From Promerops cafer (taxonomy: Eukaryota > Chordata > Aves > Passeriformes > Nectariniidae): a stretch of 64,000 bases of DNA. The stretch covers positions 1,443,140-1,507,139 of the forward strand of contig VZSE01001754.1 in assembly GCA_013398275.1 (NCBI GenBank), in the 5' to 3' direction. The translations under genes and the position numbers were made by a program. Shown piece after piece: positions 13,601 to 25,600 of this stretch. Each line of letters starts with the position of its first letter. Within the stretch, counting starts at the first letter, position 1. The notes beneath the pieces were generated by a model. It did no database searches. It had not been told where the DNA came from and saw only the letters and a program-made list of their open reading frames with translations.

Positions 13601-14389
13601 TTTTCACTGGTATATATGCTAACCTGAAGCTGTTTAATATCGTTTTTTCAACAGATGTTGGCTACATTTGCAAATAGTAACTCCAGGAAATGGTTGAGGT
13701 GGATGCAAAGGTACTTGGAAATACTTTATAAAGCACTGCAGCTTTCTGCAGGCAGTGGAACTCTGCCAGTTGCACAAGATGAAGATCTGGCCTACTCATT
13801 AAAGGTTTCAGATCTTCAAGGAAAGAGGTAGGCATGTGTTCAGAGTTGAGCTCTCTGACCTAAAAACCCAAGAAGAGAGCAGCAGAATGGAGCAGCACAT
13901 CTGAAAATCCTCTGAATAACTGTAGGTCATAGCTCAGAGAGGCACTGACAATCACACCTGGTTCTTTCAAAGAAGAAATTGCTCGTATTTCTAGAGGGTG
14001 TGCTGGAAAAGGGATCTTAATTTTGCATGTCTTTTTGGGAGGCAGAGAAGGGCACTGCTAATGAGATATGGGAGCCCTGCTTCTGCTGAAGTTGTGAAAT
14101 GGGCCCTGAATGGCTCTTTAAAGCAGAAGCTGGTCTAAGGTAGCAAAAATCAGGGCATTAACTTTAGATTAAATTATATACAACCATGCATTTCTCATTC
14201 TATGCAGATATTTCTGGGCAAAACTGCAGAAAAACACTACAAGAGATCACCTCAAGTGAGGGTAATGCCCCACCCAGTCCTGTCAGTGCCTGAGAGAAAG
14301 CAAACACAACATATATAGGTCAACTATTTCCGTGATGTACCCCCCAAAAGTGCAGTCATCCAGGGATTTACCAAGCTGGAAGAACACTT
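10665..14389. other. Non-coding DNA, nothing recognised
   Basis: AT-rich to balanced sequence. A run of ten G is present at 12900-12909. No exon with coding signal and flanking splice sites was found, and no repeat could be named. Confidence 0.5.
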
Positions 14390-14750
14390 TATTTAATAAC
14401 TGTTCTTGGACTCTTCCTCCTTGAAAATGCCTTTTTGAACTCATTTATAATTTTGGCCTCCGCATCATCCCTAGCAATGATTTTCACAATTCCACTGGGT
14501 GAAAAATTAGAGCTTTGGTAGAACTTATTTTTAAACCTGATAATTTGACTGGGTGCCCTTGACTTTTTGGGTTGTATTCACCTTCTCCACACTGCTGAGG
14601 ATTTTATGTGTCTTCATTGCCTTCAGCCACCTCACTTCCAAGCTGAAGGCTCACAGCCTACATGTGAAAGTTATTCCTTTTTTCTCTGTCTTTTTGCTTT
14701 TCTTTGTACCAGTTCTCCTGCATCTTTCTGAACATGAGGTTGACTAGGAT
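14390..14750 (-). mobile_element. Ancient CR1/L3-type LINE 3' region
   Basis: The plus strand follows the reverse complement of an old sauropsid CR1/L3-like 3' region. It runs through the 'tcctccttgaa' opening, the 'ttttggcctcc-catcatcc' segment, 'aacctgataatttgactgggtg', 'caccttctccacactgctgaggattttat' and 'acttccaagctgaaggc'. The copy is diverged throughout, much older than the CR1 copies at 9.1 or 21 kb. The extent at both ends is approximate. Confidence 0.7.
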
Positions 14751-15929
14751 TACACTTTATATCCAAAATAGAAAAGGACCCATTAGTGTGTATTTATTCT
14801 CTCTTTTCCACAGAAAAGTGCATTTTAAAAGAAGATAATGCAAGATTTACCAAGATCTCTGAAAAGCCTCATTGATTTTATTATTTCTTCTCACAGTAAA
14901 CCAGTTTTGCAGGACTATTTCCTTAGATCCTATAGACTTGGCTCTTTTTCCAATAAACTTCAAAGCTAAGTTCTCGCTTACTTTAGCAGGCCCTTTGCTT
15001 CAGAACTTGAGTTGCATAATTGTTAATCCAAAACATCCTGCCTCAGTGATGCCAAGCACTTTAAAATTAAAATGCACCAAAACTTGGAAAGTTATACGAG
15101 TCACCCCAAAAATAGCCATGCTGCCATTTTCCAGCAGATACGATTTAGTGTTGCAGTAACTGCTCGGTGTGTCTCTGGATAATCCCTTGCTCTGGGAGGT
15201 GTGAACACTCTCATCTTGGGCTCTGCAGCAGGCGACAGAGCTGACTGCAACACGAGCTCCAGCTCCCAGGAAGCCAGCTTTCTGGAGTCATTGCTGGGGC
15301 ACAGTTAGCCAGGAAAGTTATTGCACAGAGGCACAGATTTCACAACATTTCTTCACTCACCACAGCTGAAGATCACTTTTACTGGTTCAGTTCATTCACA
15401 GCCCACCCTGTTTCTCCTTGTGCTCTTTCTTTTGGCTTCAGGGTGTGAAGTGTCACACTGTGTGTGTGACCCATGACCTTGCTGCCCTTGTGCTGATCCA
15501 CCTGCCCTTCCTCCCTGCCTGCATCCTGCTGGGAGTCACGTGGGTTGTTCTGGGCAGATTATTTTGTTGTTTTGAGAGGCACTGAGGAAGGACCAGCCTC
15601 CCCAGGAGATGCTCTGAAAGTGTGGACACAGCAGTGTCCTTTGCCAAAGACTTACAGCTGGTGTAGAGTGGTGAAAACAATTCACACAACAGAAGGTTTG
15701 AAGTACCAACAGTTTTCACATGGCAGAAAGGATGGACTGCATTTGTCCTGGTTCTTTTTATGTGCCCAGTCCTAGGGACCATGGGGTGAATCCGGGGAGA
15801 TACTTAGAAGAACCTCACTATTCAGAATAATAGTTAAAAATGAATGATTGGATCTTCACCACCAGCAAGTAGAGTTGCCATGTCCAACACGCTTGGCAAA
15901 AGGCAACCTTCAATTCATGCAGGATCAGA
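14751..15929. other. Non-coding DNA, nothing recognised
   Basis: No supported gene or repeat. Two overlapping frames on opposite strands near 15453-15782 are unconvincing. Confidence 0.5.
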
Positions 15930-16040
15930 CCTGTTTAATCCATTAATCTTCACAACATGTTGAAGCAGCTGGGTTTTATCATCCTTATTTTGCAGGAGGG
16001 AAGAGCTCAGGCAGCAAAGTAGGGTGACTTGTCTTTTGCC
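15930..16040 (-). mobile_element. MIR-type SINE fragment
   Basis: The plus strand matches the reverse complement of MIR: 'ttaatcttcacaaca', then 'tttatcatccttattttgca', 'ggaagagctcaggcagcaaagta' and 'ggtgacttgtc'. These correspond to the MIR core and tRNA-distal part. MIR elements are old and shared across amniotes, so this is a fossil. The boundaries are approximate. Confidence 0.7.
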
Positions 16041-18268
16041 AGAGAGGTTTTCTCCTTTTGTTCCTCTTAGTGGTGCTAAAGATCCCACCTTTTCTAGAAT
16101 AAAGGACGTAACTGGAAGTCAACTGAAAGAAGGGTTGCCTTTGGATCAGTCCAGGTTCAGAAAAGAAGGATTTGAACTACAGGTTGCCCTGGAATGACTC
16201 TTGCTACACCTCTCACATGACAGTCTGTTCTCACGCTCACACCCTTGTTTCATGTCTTTCAGGCAGATTCAACTCTCTCCAAATAATTCCTGGATTAAAA
16301 GTGCAGGCTCATGCTCATCCAGTGCTCAACACCTCCTGTTTCTTCTGCAGGAGGAATGAAGCTCAATAAACTGCATAACATGCTGAGCTCAATAGGCTGA
16401 GTAACAACTCAGCATTACCCAAAAATAGGCCAGGTGTGAAGAGAACCAGAATTCCCTGAAGCTAAACTGCATGTTCATGCCATGGAACACCTTTCTTTAT
16501 CACGTCCAGTGCTGCAGGGGCTTTTTTTCTTTCTTTTTTTTTTTAAGAGAACTTTTGTTTTCAGAAAATGATAGATCAAGATCAATAACAGCATTAAACA
16601 TGGATCATGGTAACAAGGAACTGGTGGAAGTTTATGGCCACTCAATCCACTTAACTCTGCCAAAGCAATAAACCACCACTGGGGTTATTAATTGTTGAGC
16701 TGAGTCTGCAGTTTCAAAATGTTATCCAAAATCAATTGCCTCCCCCTCATTAGACCATTCGTTGTCAACAGCTTCGTTAAAGAATAAGCCAGTGGTTCAC
16801 ATCTGCTTGGGAGCAGAGTCAGGCTTGAGCTGTTTCCCTGGCTACTCGAGCTGAATCCACGTCTGTTATCGTTAACGTGAATGTGGGTAGGAAGGCAAAA
16901 AACTATGCTGGAAATGAAATCAAGCTCTCCTCCCACTGCCCGGAGCACATAAATCTTCTAAGCTAATGGTGCCACAGAATAGGTCTGGTTGACTGCAGTG
17001 GGGGTCAGGGATGCACCAGGAATGTGGGGTCAAGCCCCATGTAGCACTGACCTTTCGGAGGAGGTGTGTGTCACTGCGGCCCCCCCCAAAATCTGCTGCT
17101 CAGTGCCCATCCAAAATCATTAGTATCTATCTCCACACAGCGCTGATGGGCCCTGCAGACCCTCTGCTTTGCTCTGTTGCCATGTGAGCAGCTGTGGGAG
17201 GAGCTGGGCTCTTCAGAAGGCCCAGAAGCATGGGAAACTCAGCTGGGGTCAGTGGTCACAGGTCATCAGTGGGGAGATGGCTCCTATCTGAGGTCAGCTC
17301 CATCCTTTCCCTCCATGGGACAGAGACACTGCATGTAAGGGGGAAGACGAACCTGTGAAATATGGCCCAGGAGGAGAGGAAGAGCATAGCTGGGGTACAC
17401 CAACCCTGGGGCAGGGGGTCACTACAAAGTGTGGCTCACACCAGACACTGCCTGGTGTCCTGGGCACATCCCTGGTGTGCCAATGAGCTGCCTTGTCTGG
17501 GTACAGCTCGGCACTGCACTGCACTGTAGTGGTGGTGGGGTTCTGTGTGCTGCAGTGAGGGTGGACACTGCAATAGCCTGATGTCAAGCCACTTCATCTT
17601 GTTTCTTCCAGTGGATCACCAGGAGTCAGGATCTTAGCACAGACCACACTTTGAACATTAAAACTAGCAAATAAATACAACCAGCAAGGCTGACAGAACT
17701 TGTTTTCTTCTCACACCAGTTTTATGCTGTTGATTCTCCAGGGACATCGACGATGTATCTCCTGGATCTGCAACAGCAACTGCAGCTACATCAAGCATTT
17801 TACACTTCCCTGTTTCATCATTTGACAGCACGGTTGCTCCAGACAAGAGGCAGGATTTGCACTCCTGTAGCTGAGGAAAAGGTGGTAGATGACCAGGCTG
17901 CTGTTTGCAGAAGCACCAAGAGCCCAGCTATGTGATTCTCACAGCAGTGATACTCCTGAACAGCAAGAAATTAGGCTGGTAACAGAAAGAAAACTTATTT
18001 AAAGCTGTTCTCAACTATACTCTTCCTAAATTAGTTTCTTTTGGCTCCTGTAGCTTTTCCACTGGTGTCCAAGCAGATGACTCTGGCATTCTGGATTCAC
18101 CTTTTTTGTCAAGGGCATAATGAAAGCAGCTAATCCATAAAGAAACTCAGGAAGAGTTGAATTTGGTGACCAGAACACAATGTCACACAAGTATTTTTAC
18201 CTGGTTTTTAGCACTATTCTCTACATTTTCAAGATAGGACAAAGTACATCAGTGCCACAGCAGAGCGA
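16041..18268. other. Non-coding DNA, nothing recognised
   Basis: This stretch contains a T-rich tract near 16521-16544. GC content rises between 17000 and 17560, but CpG stays low there. No gene or RNA is recognised. Confidence 0.5.
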
Positions 18269-18332
18269 CCTTACCCAGAGATGGGAAAGCAGGGACCAGA
18301 CCTCACACAGAGATGGGAAAGTATGGACCAGG
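18269..18332. repeat. Two-copy tandem repeat, 32-bp unit
   Basis: The copies are 18269-18300 and 18301-18332. They share CAGAGATGGGAAAG and GGACCAG and differ at a handful of positions, so the duplication is not very recent. No function is apparent. Confidence 0.75.
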
Positions 18333-19828
18333 AGATCTCCAAACAGCTTTTTTCCTTTCTTTCACCACGTTACATGTGTAAAATACAAGTGGGCATAAAA
18401 CCTTCACATTAACATCATTCAAAGCCCAGCTCTCCCCTCACACTGCTCTTTCCTCTGGAGCACATCCCATCCTCCTGTGTGCAGTTATTTATATTTCTTC
18501 ATGCTGTCCTTTCCAGCAGGCTGTTCTACTTAACACCCCTCCAGCAGAGCATTCCCAGCAGGACCTCTCTGCAGCAACACTGCTTTTAACCTACCATCAT
18601 AATGACCATAATTTACTGTCATTGTATTTCTACCCCCCATCAATGTTAAACATTAACCTTGGGCCCACTATTGACTGCAGAAGGCATCTGCTGCAATCAT
18701 ATGGGAAATGCTGGGCATTATTTGTCTCTTCAGGAGATGGAGGCATACAGAGGTCCATGCTGTGTTGTTTAGGGGAAGAGCAGAAAATGTCTGTGCATAG
18801 CCAGTTTTAAAATTTAAATTGAACTTTCATAACTTCTGCTTCCAAAGGTTGGTTCAGTAAAGCACTAAATCTTTTCCACAGCCATAGGATTCAGAAAGCA
18901 TAGATTTTTCCTTGATGATCAACCTTGTTAGCTTGAAGGACCTATTCTTTCGAAGTCCTCATTGTGTGGCAAGAAGAAAGAAAAAATGAGTTCTTGGAAG
19001 TAAAAACCCTCCTTCTGTTCAGGTTTGAATAAAGAAAGGGTCACTGCCCCTGAAGCCTTGCCTCTCTCTTTTCCTTTTCTTAGACCACATAAATAGAAGA
19101 GTAACACCAGCCCATAAGCTGAATACATCAGGTTCTGATCATACACCAAAGCTTTTGCAGCACATGAAACTCATATTTGCTGTCACGTGCACAAGGTGTC
19201 ACGTACACATTAATGCTACACAGGATTGAATGGGCAGATTCTTGTCTTTCTGTGGTGTGTATCTCCCGTTGCATAATCCCCAAAAATCACTCTGCCCTTG
19301 GAAGTAAAATCTGAGAATGTTTTGAACTTTTTTTAACCTGCAAATTGAAGGCTGCTGGTAGGATTAGTAGGTACCGATGGAAGATGTACTAGCAAGTGGG
19401 AATCCTGAAAAGCACCTCATTTTCCTTTGTCTTCAAAAGCCTTGACAAGCTTCCCTCTCCCTGCTCTTATCTCACCCAAACTTACCACCAAAATCCCTCC
19501 CACCAAGTCATCCATGACTTCCAGCCTTCTTTTACTTTTTTGGTGTTTTGAAACATCTACCACGCATAAAAGCAAGGTAAATCTAATTGGCTCATCCTCC
19601 TCTCCTTCCCTGTACTGCTCAGAGTGACAGACTGGAGGCATCCCACAGCATCCTTCATGTGAGAGCATCCAGCACCTTGTGTGTGGGGACTCCCATCCCT
19701 ATTAATTGCACTTGGGGGCATTTAAATATCCTGTGATGGTCCTGTTTGCAAACCCTAACAGTTTATGGTCAGAGCAGACAAAATCTCATTGTTCTCCCAT
19801 ATAATATGGGATGCAAATTTTTCCACAT
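18333..19828. other. Non-coding DNA, nothing recognised
   Basis: Balanced composition. No gene, RNA gene or named repeat was seen before the CR1 copy that starts near 19829. Confidence 0.5.
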
Positions 19829-20435
19829 TTTTAGGGATGGGAGGGACATTAAATATTATTCAGTTGCAACCTCCTTGCCATGGACAGGAGCACCTTTCAC
19901 TGCACCAGGTTGTTCAAAGCCCCACCCAACCTGGCCCTGAACATCTCCAGGGACGGAGCATCCAAAACGTCTCCGGGCAGCCTGTGCCTCACCACACTCC
20001 CAATAAAGAATTTCTTCCTAACAGCTAAACTAAATCTGTATCTATCATCTTTAAATTTAAAGCCATTCTGTCTTGTCCTATCAACACACACCCTTGAAAG
20101 TCCCTCTTCAGTTCTCTTGCAGCCCTTTAGGTACTGGCAGGCTGCTCTAAGGTCTCCCTGGAACCTTCTCCTCTCTTCTCTCTTCTCTCGTCTCTCGTCT
20201 TTCATCTCTCTTCTCTCTCCTCTCCCCTCTCCTCTCTTCTCTTCCCTGAACAACTCTAACTCCTTCAGCCTATTTTCACTGCAGAGGTGCTACAGCCCTC
20301 TGAGCATTCTTGTGGCCCCTTCTGGACTCACTTCAGCAGGTCCATGTCCTTATGCTGGGGATCCCAGAGCTGGATGCAGCTCTGCAGTTGGGGTTTCACC
20401 AGAGAAGAGAAGCACAATCCCCTCCCTCATCTGGT
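19829..20435 (-). mobile_element. CR1 LINE 3' region, interrupted by a TTCTC tract
   Basis: The plus strand reads as reverse-complement CR1 from the 3' end inward. It covers the 'gttgttcaaagccccacccaacctggcc' region, 'aataaagaatttcttcctaa', 'aaagccattctgtcttgtcctatca' and 'gaggtgctacagccctctga', and reaches 'gagctggatgcagctctgcagttggggt'. It is about 600 bp long and lacks the extreme 3' octamers. The site where CR1 normally reads 'ccttctcttctccaggctgaacaa' is expanded into a pyrimidine microsatellite (20166-20245). Long frames inside it, including a 220-codon one, are not protein genes. Confidence 0.92.
20166..20245. repeat. Imperfect (TTCTC)n pyrimidine microsatellite
   Basis: About 80 bp of nearly pure C/T on the plus strand (mostly TCTCT and TTCTC units with a few G and A). 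It sits inside the minus-strand CR1 at its native 'cttctcttctcc' motif. It appears to have grown from that short seed after insertion. Confidence 0.85.
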
Positions 20436-21083
20436 CTCTTTCCTTTGTACCCTCTGGTGAATATATTCAGTTTAATCACAATGTCCCTTGTCTGCTCTTT
20501 TTCTCTTCTGTCTCGTGTCTTGCCAGCTTTATATCAATGTGAAGCATTTGGGGGTTTTTGTTGGAGAAAAGTGAAGCAAAAGGCATTAAATATGTTTGCC
20601 TTCTCTAGGTCATCTGTACCACTCCTGTTCCTCATTAGGTAATGGGCTTATGCCTGCTGCTGTCTTTCTTTTACTTTACTGTATTTATAGCACCTTTCTC
20701 CTTGTATCCTAACACTCCACACTGGTTGTAATTCATTTAGCACGGAAACCTTTGTGCCCTACATGCTTATTTTATTCCTTGATCTCATCCTCAGTAATGT
20801 GACCTCATTCTTCTTTTTAAAATTATTCTTCTGGGACTCTCCTATCCTTACCCTACTCTCTGGCTATCCACAGTGAGTAGAGGTGGATCTTCTACTGTGA
20901 GCAATGTCCCCTGGCTCAGATGCTTGCTGCCCATGAGGGTAGCTCCTCGCCCCTGGCCCTGCTGAGAAAACCTTGTCAAGATGTGGGATCTCACTCAAAC
21001 AGCAAGGCTTTATCCAGCACACAGCACTTAGGTTGCTCCAAATCCTTCCAGCACCCACAGCAAGGAGATGTGCCCCATACAGA
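20436..21083. other. Non-coding DNA between two CR1 copies
   Basis: No gene is recognised. The flanking CR1 copies are in opposite orientations (minus on the left, plus on the right). Some of this stretch may be older, unrecognisable repeat. Confidence 0.5.
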
Positions 21084-21635
21084 GGATGAGGGCAATGATT
21101 GTCCCCTGCACTCAGTACTGGTGAGCTCACACCTTGAATCCTGGATTCAGTTTTGAGCCCCTAACAACAAAAAGGTGTTGAGGTGCTGGAGCAAGTCCAG
21201 AGAAGGGAAATGGAGCTGGAGAATGGTCTGGAGCACAAATTTAACAAGAAGAGGCTGAGGGAACCAGAGGTGTTTAACCTGGAGAAAAGGAGGCTCAGGA
21301 ACTTACCACTCTACAACTCCCTGAAAGGAGGGGGTAGTGAGGTGGGGCTCAGGCTCTTCTCCTACATAACAAGTGACAGGACAAAAGCAAATGTTCTCAG
21401 GTTACACCAGGGGAAGTTTAGATTGAATATTAGGAAAAATTTCACCACTGCAAGGTGGTCAGGCATTGGAATAGGCTGCCTAGGGCAGTGGTGAAATCAC
21501 TATCCCTGGCAGTGTTCAAATGTGTGGGGATGTGACAACTGGGGACATGGTTCTAACATGGTTAGGTGTTGGGCTAACAGCTGGAATTGATGAACTTATG
21601 TTCTTTTCCAACCTTAATGTTTCTATGATTCTATA
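21084..21635 (+). mobile_element. CR1 LINE 3' region, end intact
   Basis: Forward CR1. It starts in the region coding for the end of ORF2 ('atgattgtcccctgcactcagtactggtgag', 'ttcagttttgagcccc'). It continues through 'gagaaaaggaggctcagga' and 'ctacaactccctgaaagga', the 3' UTR 'ggaattgatgaacttatgttc', and ends with TTTCTATGATTCTATA, the terminal octamer repeat. About 550 bp are present. This is the most complete recent CR1 in the window, though still 5'-truncated and not coding-competent. Confidence 0.95.
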
Positions 21636-22616
21636 TATCAGGATATGCCAAAGGAGATCCTCCGTATCCCACGTTGCTGACATGTTGTGACAGCCAAGGA
21701 TGGGAACTGGTGGGCCTCAATCCCACCAGCAAAGGACAAGGGAGCATCCAGAGAGAGGTGATCAGGGCATTACAGAAAAGTCTCTGCCCCCAATCAGTGA
21801 GGAAAAGCCACATTTGCCCTCCATTTTTCATGTCTGATGGATACCTTAATGTCAGCTAGATACTTGGTTCTCTTCTGCAGCAGAGATGAGCGTTTGCCTG
21901 TGCAGATCCTCTGCAGCAAAGTTAGAGGGATGCAGGTCTGCCTTGGTCCACTCCTCCTCCCCACTCACACAGGAACCAACACTTCCCAAAGCCACCTCTG
22001 TAAAGTCTGCAGGGAGTTAACACAACACTGGCAGAACTGAGGCTGTAAAAAATTATGTTTAAAACATTAAAATAGATATCTCCTCTGGCAAAATCATCTG
22101 GCATAGAGAGCCCCATGGAACGGATAGCTCGAACAGTACCAGGACCTTTGTATGTGTTCAGTCAGTGTGTGCTGCAGAAGGGGGATGTTGGAGCAAGAGT
22201 CTCACCCATATTTGACTTGCTGAAGACACAAGGGGGTTGTAGCCTTACCTGTTCCCTCCTCAATGCTCAGCAGCTCCCACACTGAAGTCCCTGCAGTGCT
22301 CTGTTGTACCCAGCAACAGCTGAACTGCCTTAGGCCCCTTTCATGCAACCTCAGTGGGGGTGGCCCATGGAAACACTGTTAAGGGAATAATTAAAAAAAA
22401 AATAAAAAGAAGAAGATAAAGAACTGATCACAGTCCCAGTACAAGCAGGACATGGAAGAAAACTGATTACAGCCCTCTAGGTGGAACACCAATGACTTCC
22501 TCTGTGCAGTCTGGTTTTGGTGAACTCTACAGTGATTCTGCTAAGACTTGATTTTGTCTCTCCAGGTAGCTTTCCTCCGCAATACAAGGTGTCAAATAAT
22601 TTGCAAAATGTTTGTG
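21636..22616. other. Non-coding DNA, nothing recognised
   Basis: No gene or nameable repeat. An A-rich tract lies near 22390-22418. Confidence 0.5.
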
Positions 22617-22647
22617 ATTGCATTGATACATGCTGTATCAATGCAAT
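22617..22647. repeat. Perfect 14-bp inverted repeat with 3-nt loop
   Basis: ATTGCATTGATACA (22617-22630), then TGC, then the exact complement TGTATCAATGCAAT (22634-22647). A 3-nt loop is too tight for a microRNA precursor, whose stems are also longer. The site could form a DNA cruciform or be bound by a dimeric factor. The flanking sequence (CAAATAATTTGCAAAATG) is AT-rich and non-repetitive. Confidence 0.85.
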
Positions 22648-25600
22648 ACTGGCCATGCAAGCTCTTTGGGAAGTACTTCAATCCAAGTGCCTCCTCAAAA
22701 CTTTTCCTCTCTGAGATTGCAAGGACTCAGGACTCAGAAGCTGAGGGAAGGGAAAGCTGTTGTGATTTCTGAAACAGGGTGTTCTATTTCAGGGCCCCTG
22801 GAGGCAAAAAGCTCCAGAGAGCCCTGCCTCTCTCATTAGAGACCACAGTTAATGCAGGGCTGAGAACAGAAATCAACAACACTCATGGACCCCTCTTCCA
22901 GCCTTCCTAGATGAAAACCTGATTCTAAAATATTTTAAAGATGAGTTTGTATAACACTCACTTATCACATATATGTCTGAGTACCATGGTGTGTTGAAGC
23001 ATCAGTTTTAATATCACAGCACCACTGTCCTGTTGACATGTCCCTAAATGATTTCAAACCTCCCTTTATCCAGAAAAGGTTGGGGGTTTATGCCTTAATT
23101 CCTTAAATTCAGATAAACTCCAAGGAGTTTCCCAAAGACAGCTTTCAGCCTGGGGGGAAATCAACAGAGCTGGTTATTTTTCAGCCCACAGCTGATCCAG
23201 GCCCTGGTTGCTGCCTGTCTCACCCAGTGAGACCTTGGTTGAACCAGCCTGGCCTCACCAGCTACCGTATCAGGTTGTGTGAATGCAATCTAAATTCAGC
23301 AAGCAGCCCTAATTAATGCTCCTTATGTTTATTTGACTCACTGAAGATATGTATCAACCTAAGTAGTAAATCTCATCTTTGCATAGGAACTACAGGGATC
23401 AGTTCCTTTCCAAATGTGTCCTGGATAGAGCCCAAGATATCTAATACTGTGGGGAAAACACATATTGAGTGTCAAATAAAAGCAACAGCGGCTCTGCAAC
23501 AAATGGCAACTTCCTCTTAGAAGAGTCAAAGATGGCTGTGACTGCTGATGGTTTTAAATGTACTTTCAGATTATTAATAGAGACAATTTAAAATAGTTCC
23601 TCTCACTCCAATTTTTGCTTTAACTCATACCCAACTGCTAAACATACTGTGGCTGCTCCTGCTGATACACTCTCTAACAAATCACAGCCATGCATAGCTT
23701 TCCTTTCAGTATTTCCAATTTACTCTTTAATGGGAGACAAATGTGTCTTATTTGCTGACTGCTTAATGAGTCTGAAAGACTTTCCAGGCATGCAGTGGGA
23801 TGGTGCTTATTAGAGCTGCTTGCAAATTGTTTTATTTGCTTAAATCTGTGGCCATAGGATATACACTGGCACCTAGATGCTGAACTGGCTGGTGCAACAC
23901 TAACATGTAAATCAGAGTATTATGTAAAAGAAATAAAAATTTTGGTTGGACTGTTCCCATTTACACTTGATAAAAGTCAGAAACCAACATATTGAACTGA
24001 CAAGATGTACATGTAAATAGTTGCTTTGCTCATGTAGTTGTAGTATAGTAATTGCTGTCTTGTCACTGAGTAGCTGATCCTGGCAACTTCAGGTCTGTTG
24101 AATTTCATGCTCCTGAAGTTTACTGTTGATTATTCAGAGGGACTCTTTGCTTTGGTGGCCATGAAAAGGAAATATGCCTCTTTGTAGATTTGTACATGTA
24201 TTTTGGGATTGGATTTTTAAATAATTTTTTCTGAGTGTGACAACTCCACCAGGAAACATTCCCAAGTGCAGACTTCCTGACATAAATATTTATATTATCA
24301 CCTGCCTTTCCACCTGCTCCCAGCCACTGGGTCAGAGGTGGGAAACATGGATTAAGGGCTGGGGACAAGGGGAAATGCAGCAGGGAGAGAAGCTGAGCGG
24401 GCTGAGCCTGAGGCAAGGGTACTTGGGGCGTGAGAACGGCTGGAGGAGTTGAGGGAGGGCGAGGCATGGAGTCACGGGCAGGGGCGGGGGATTTGTAAAA
24501 ATATAACATAAAAAATTTAATTTGGGGTAGGATGGAAGCAGGCTTTCATTGGCAAATCTCTCGGCCTCCACCACTCTTCCTTCACAAAGGAAGGGTGGTT
24601 TGTGGGTGCTGGGTTTTGTGTGGGCTGGGGGTCCGTGGCTGCAGACATTGCAAAGCAACAAAGAGCCAGAAGCGGCGAGTTTGATCAGAGTCAGATGGGG
24701 TTTGGGGGAATAAAGCACCCCAAAATAGGTGGTCATTGGAATAGAAACAAAAAGAGAAATTGTACATTGACCCTGAATTCATGTGACTGAAAAAAAGGAA
24801 TAAATCCCTCATTTTTCCAGCATGAAAACCTACACAGTTTTTAGAAACTAAAAGGCCTTAGATCTTATTGCTTTGTCTTTCTTACTGCTAGTAGGGCATT
24901 CAGGCTTAAGACCATTAAGGATATGCTTTCTCAGGGTATCCGAGGCTTTTTGCTGTTCAATAACGGGAAAAAATGAATTAATATTATTCTGTTGGCTTCA
25001 CAAACTGAGAGAGGGGACTTTGAGGTTTTCCTCTTAGAAAAGTTTTACTTTTCAGCTCTCAACTACACCAAAACTACCCCCACTTAATGCAGAATAGCCC
25101 TGTCAGTGTGTAGCATGTATTTGAAATATAGAGGCATGCCAGATGAAAACCAGCAGTGTGAAATCAGTGCACCAAGAGAAAAAGGCAAGGATCAGATCAG
25201 ACCCTCTGGGCTGGCTGCTGGCAAGCCTGCACCGTGTGTGTGCTCTCCCCTCTACTCCCAGTGCCCTTGATTTCTCAGGCTGCTTTGAAAGACAAAAAGA
25301 AAGTTGGTAATCATACACTGACAGATGGTTCCTTGGTTAGTTACTCTTTATTTAGATGGAAACAACTGCGATTCATCAGCTTTTTCTTTTCTTTTTTTTT
25401 TATAGCTACATCATGGTGAACTTTCAACTCCTAATCTATTTCTAAGAAGTATTGTGTGGCAAGTGTCTATTAATAACAAACCTTGGGCTGACTGGAAATT
25501 TCCTTTTCTGTATTCATATTCCAGTTTTTGAGATGTTTGCACTCAATTTTGTTTCACTTTTAAATGACAGAACTATCCAGAAAGTTTTCCACTGAATGTC

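Noticed and set aside
19880..20542. 220-codon plus-strand frame
   Set aside because: It lies mostly inside a minus-strand CR1 and its pyrimidine microsatellite. The translation is Ser/Leu-rich low complexity.
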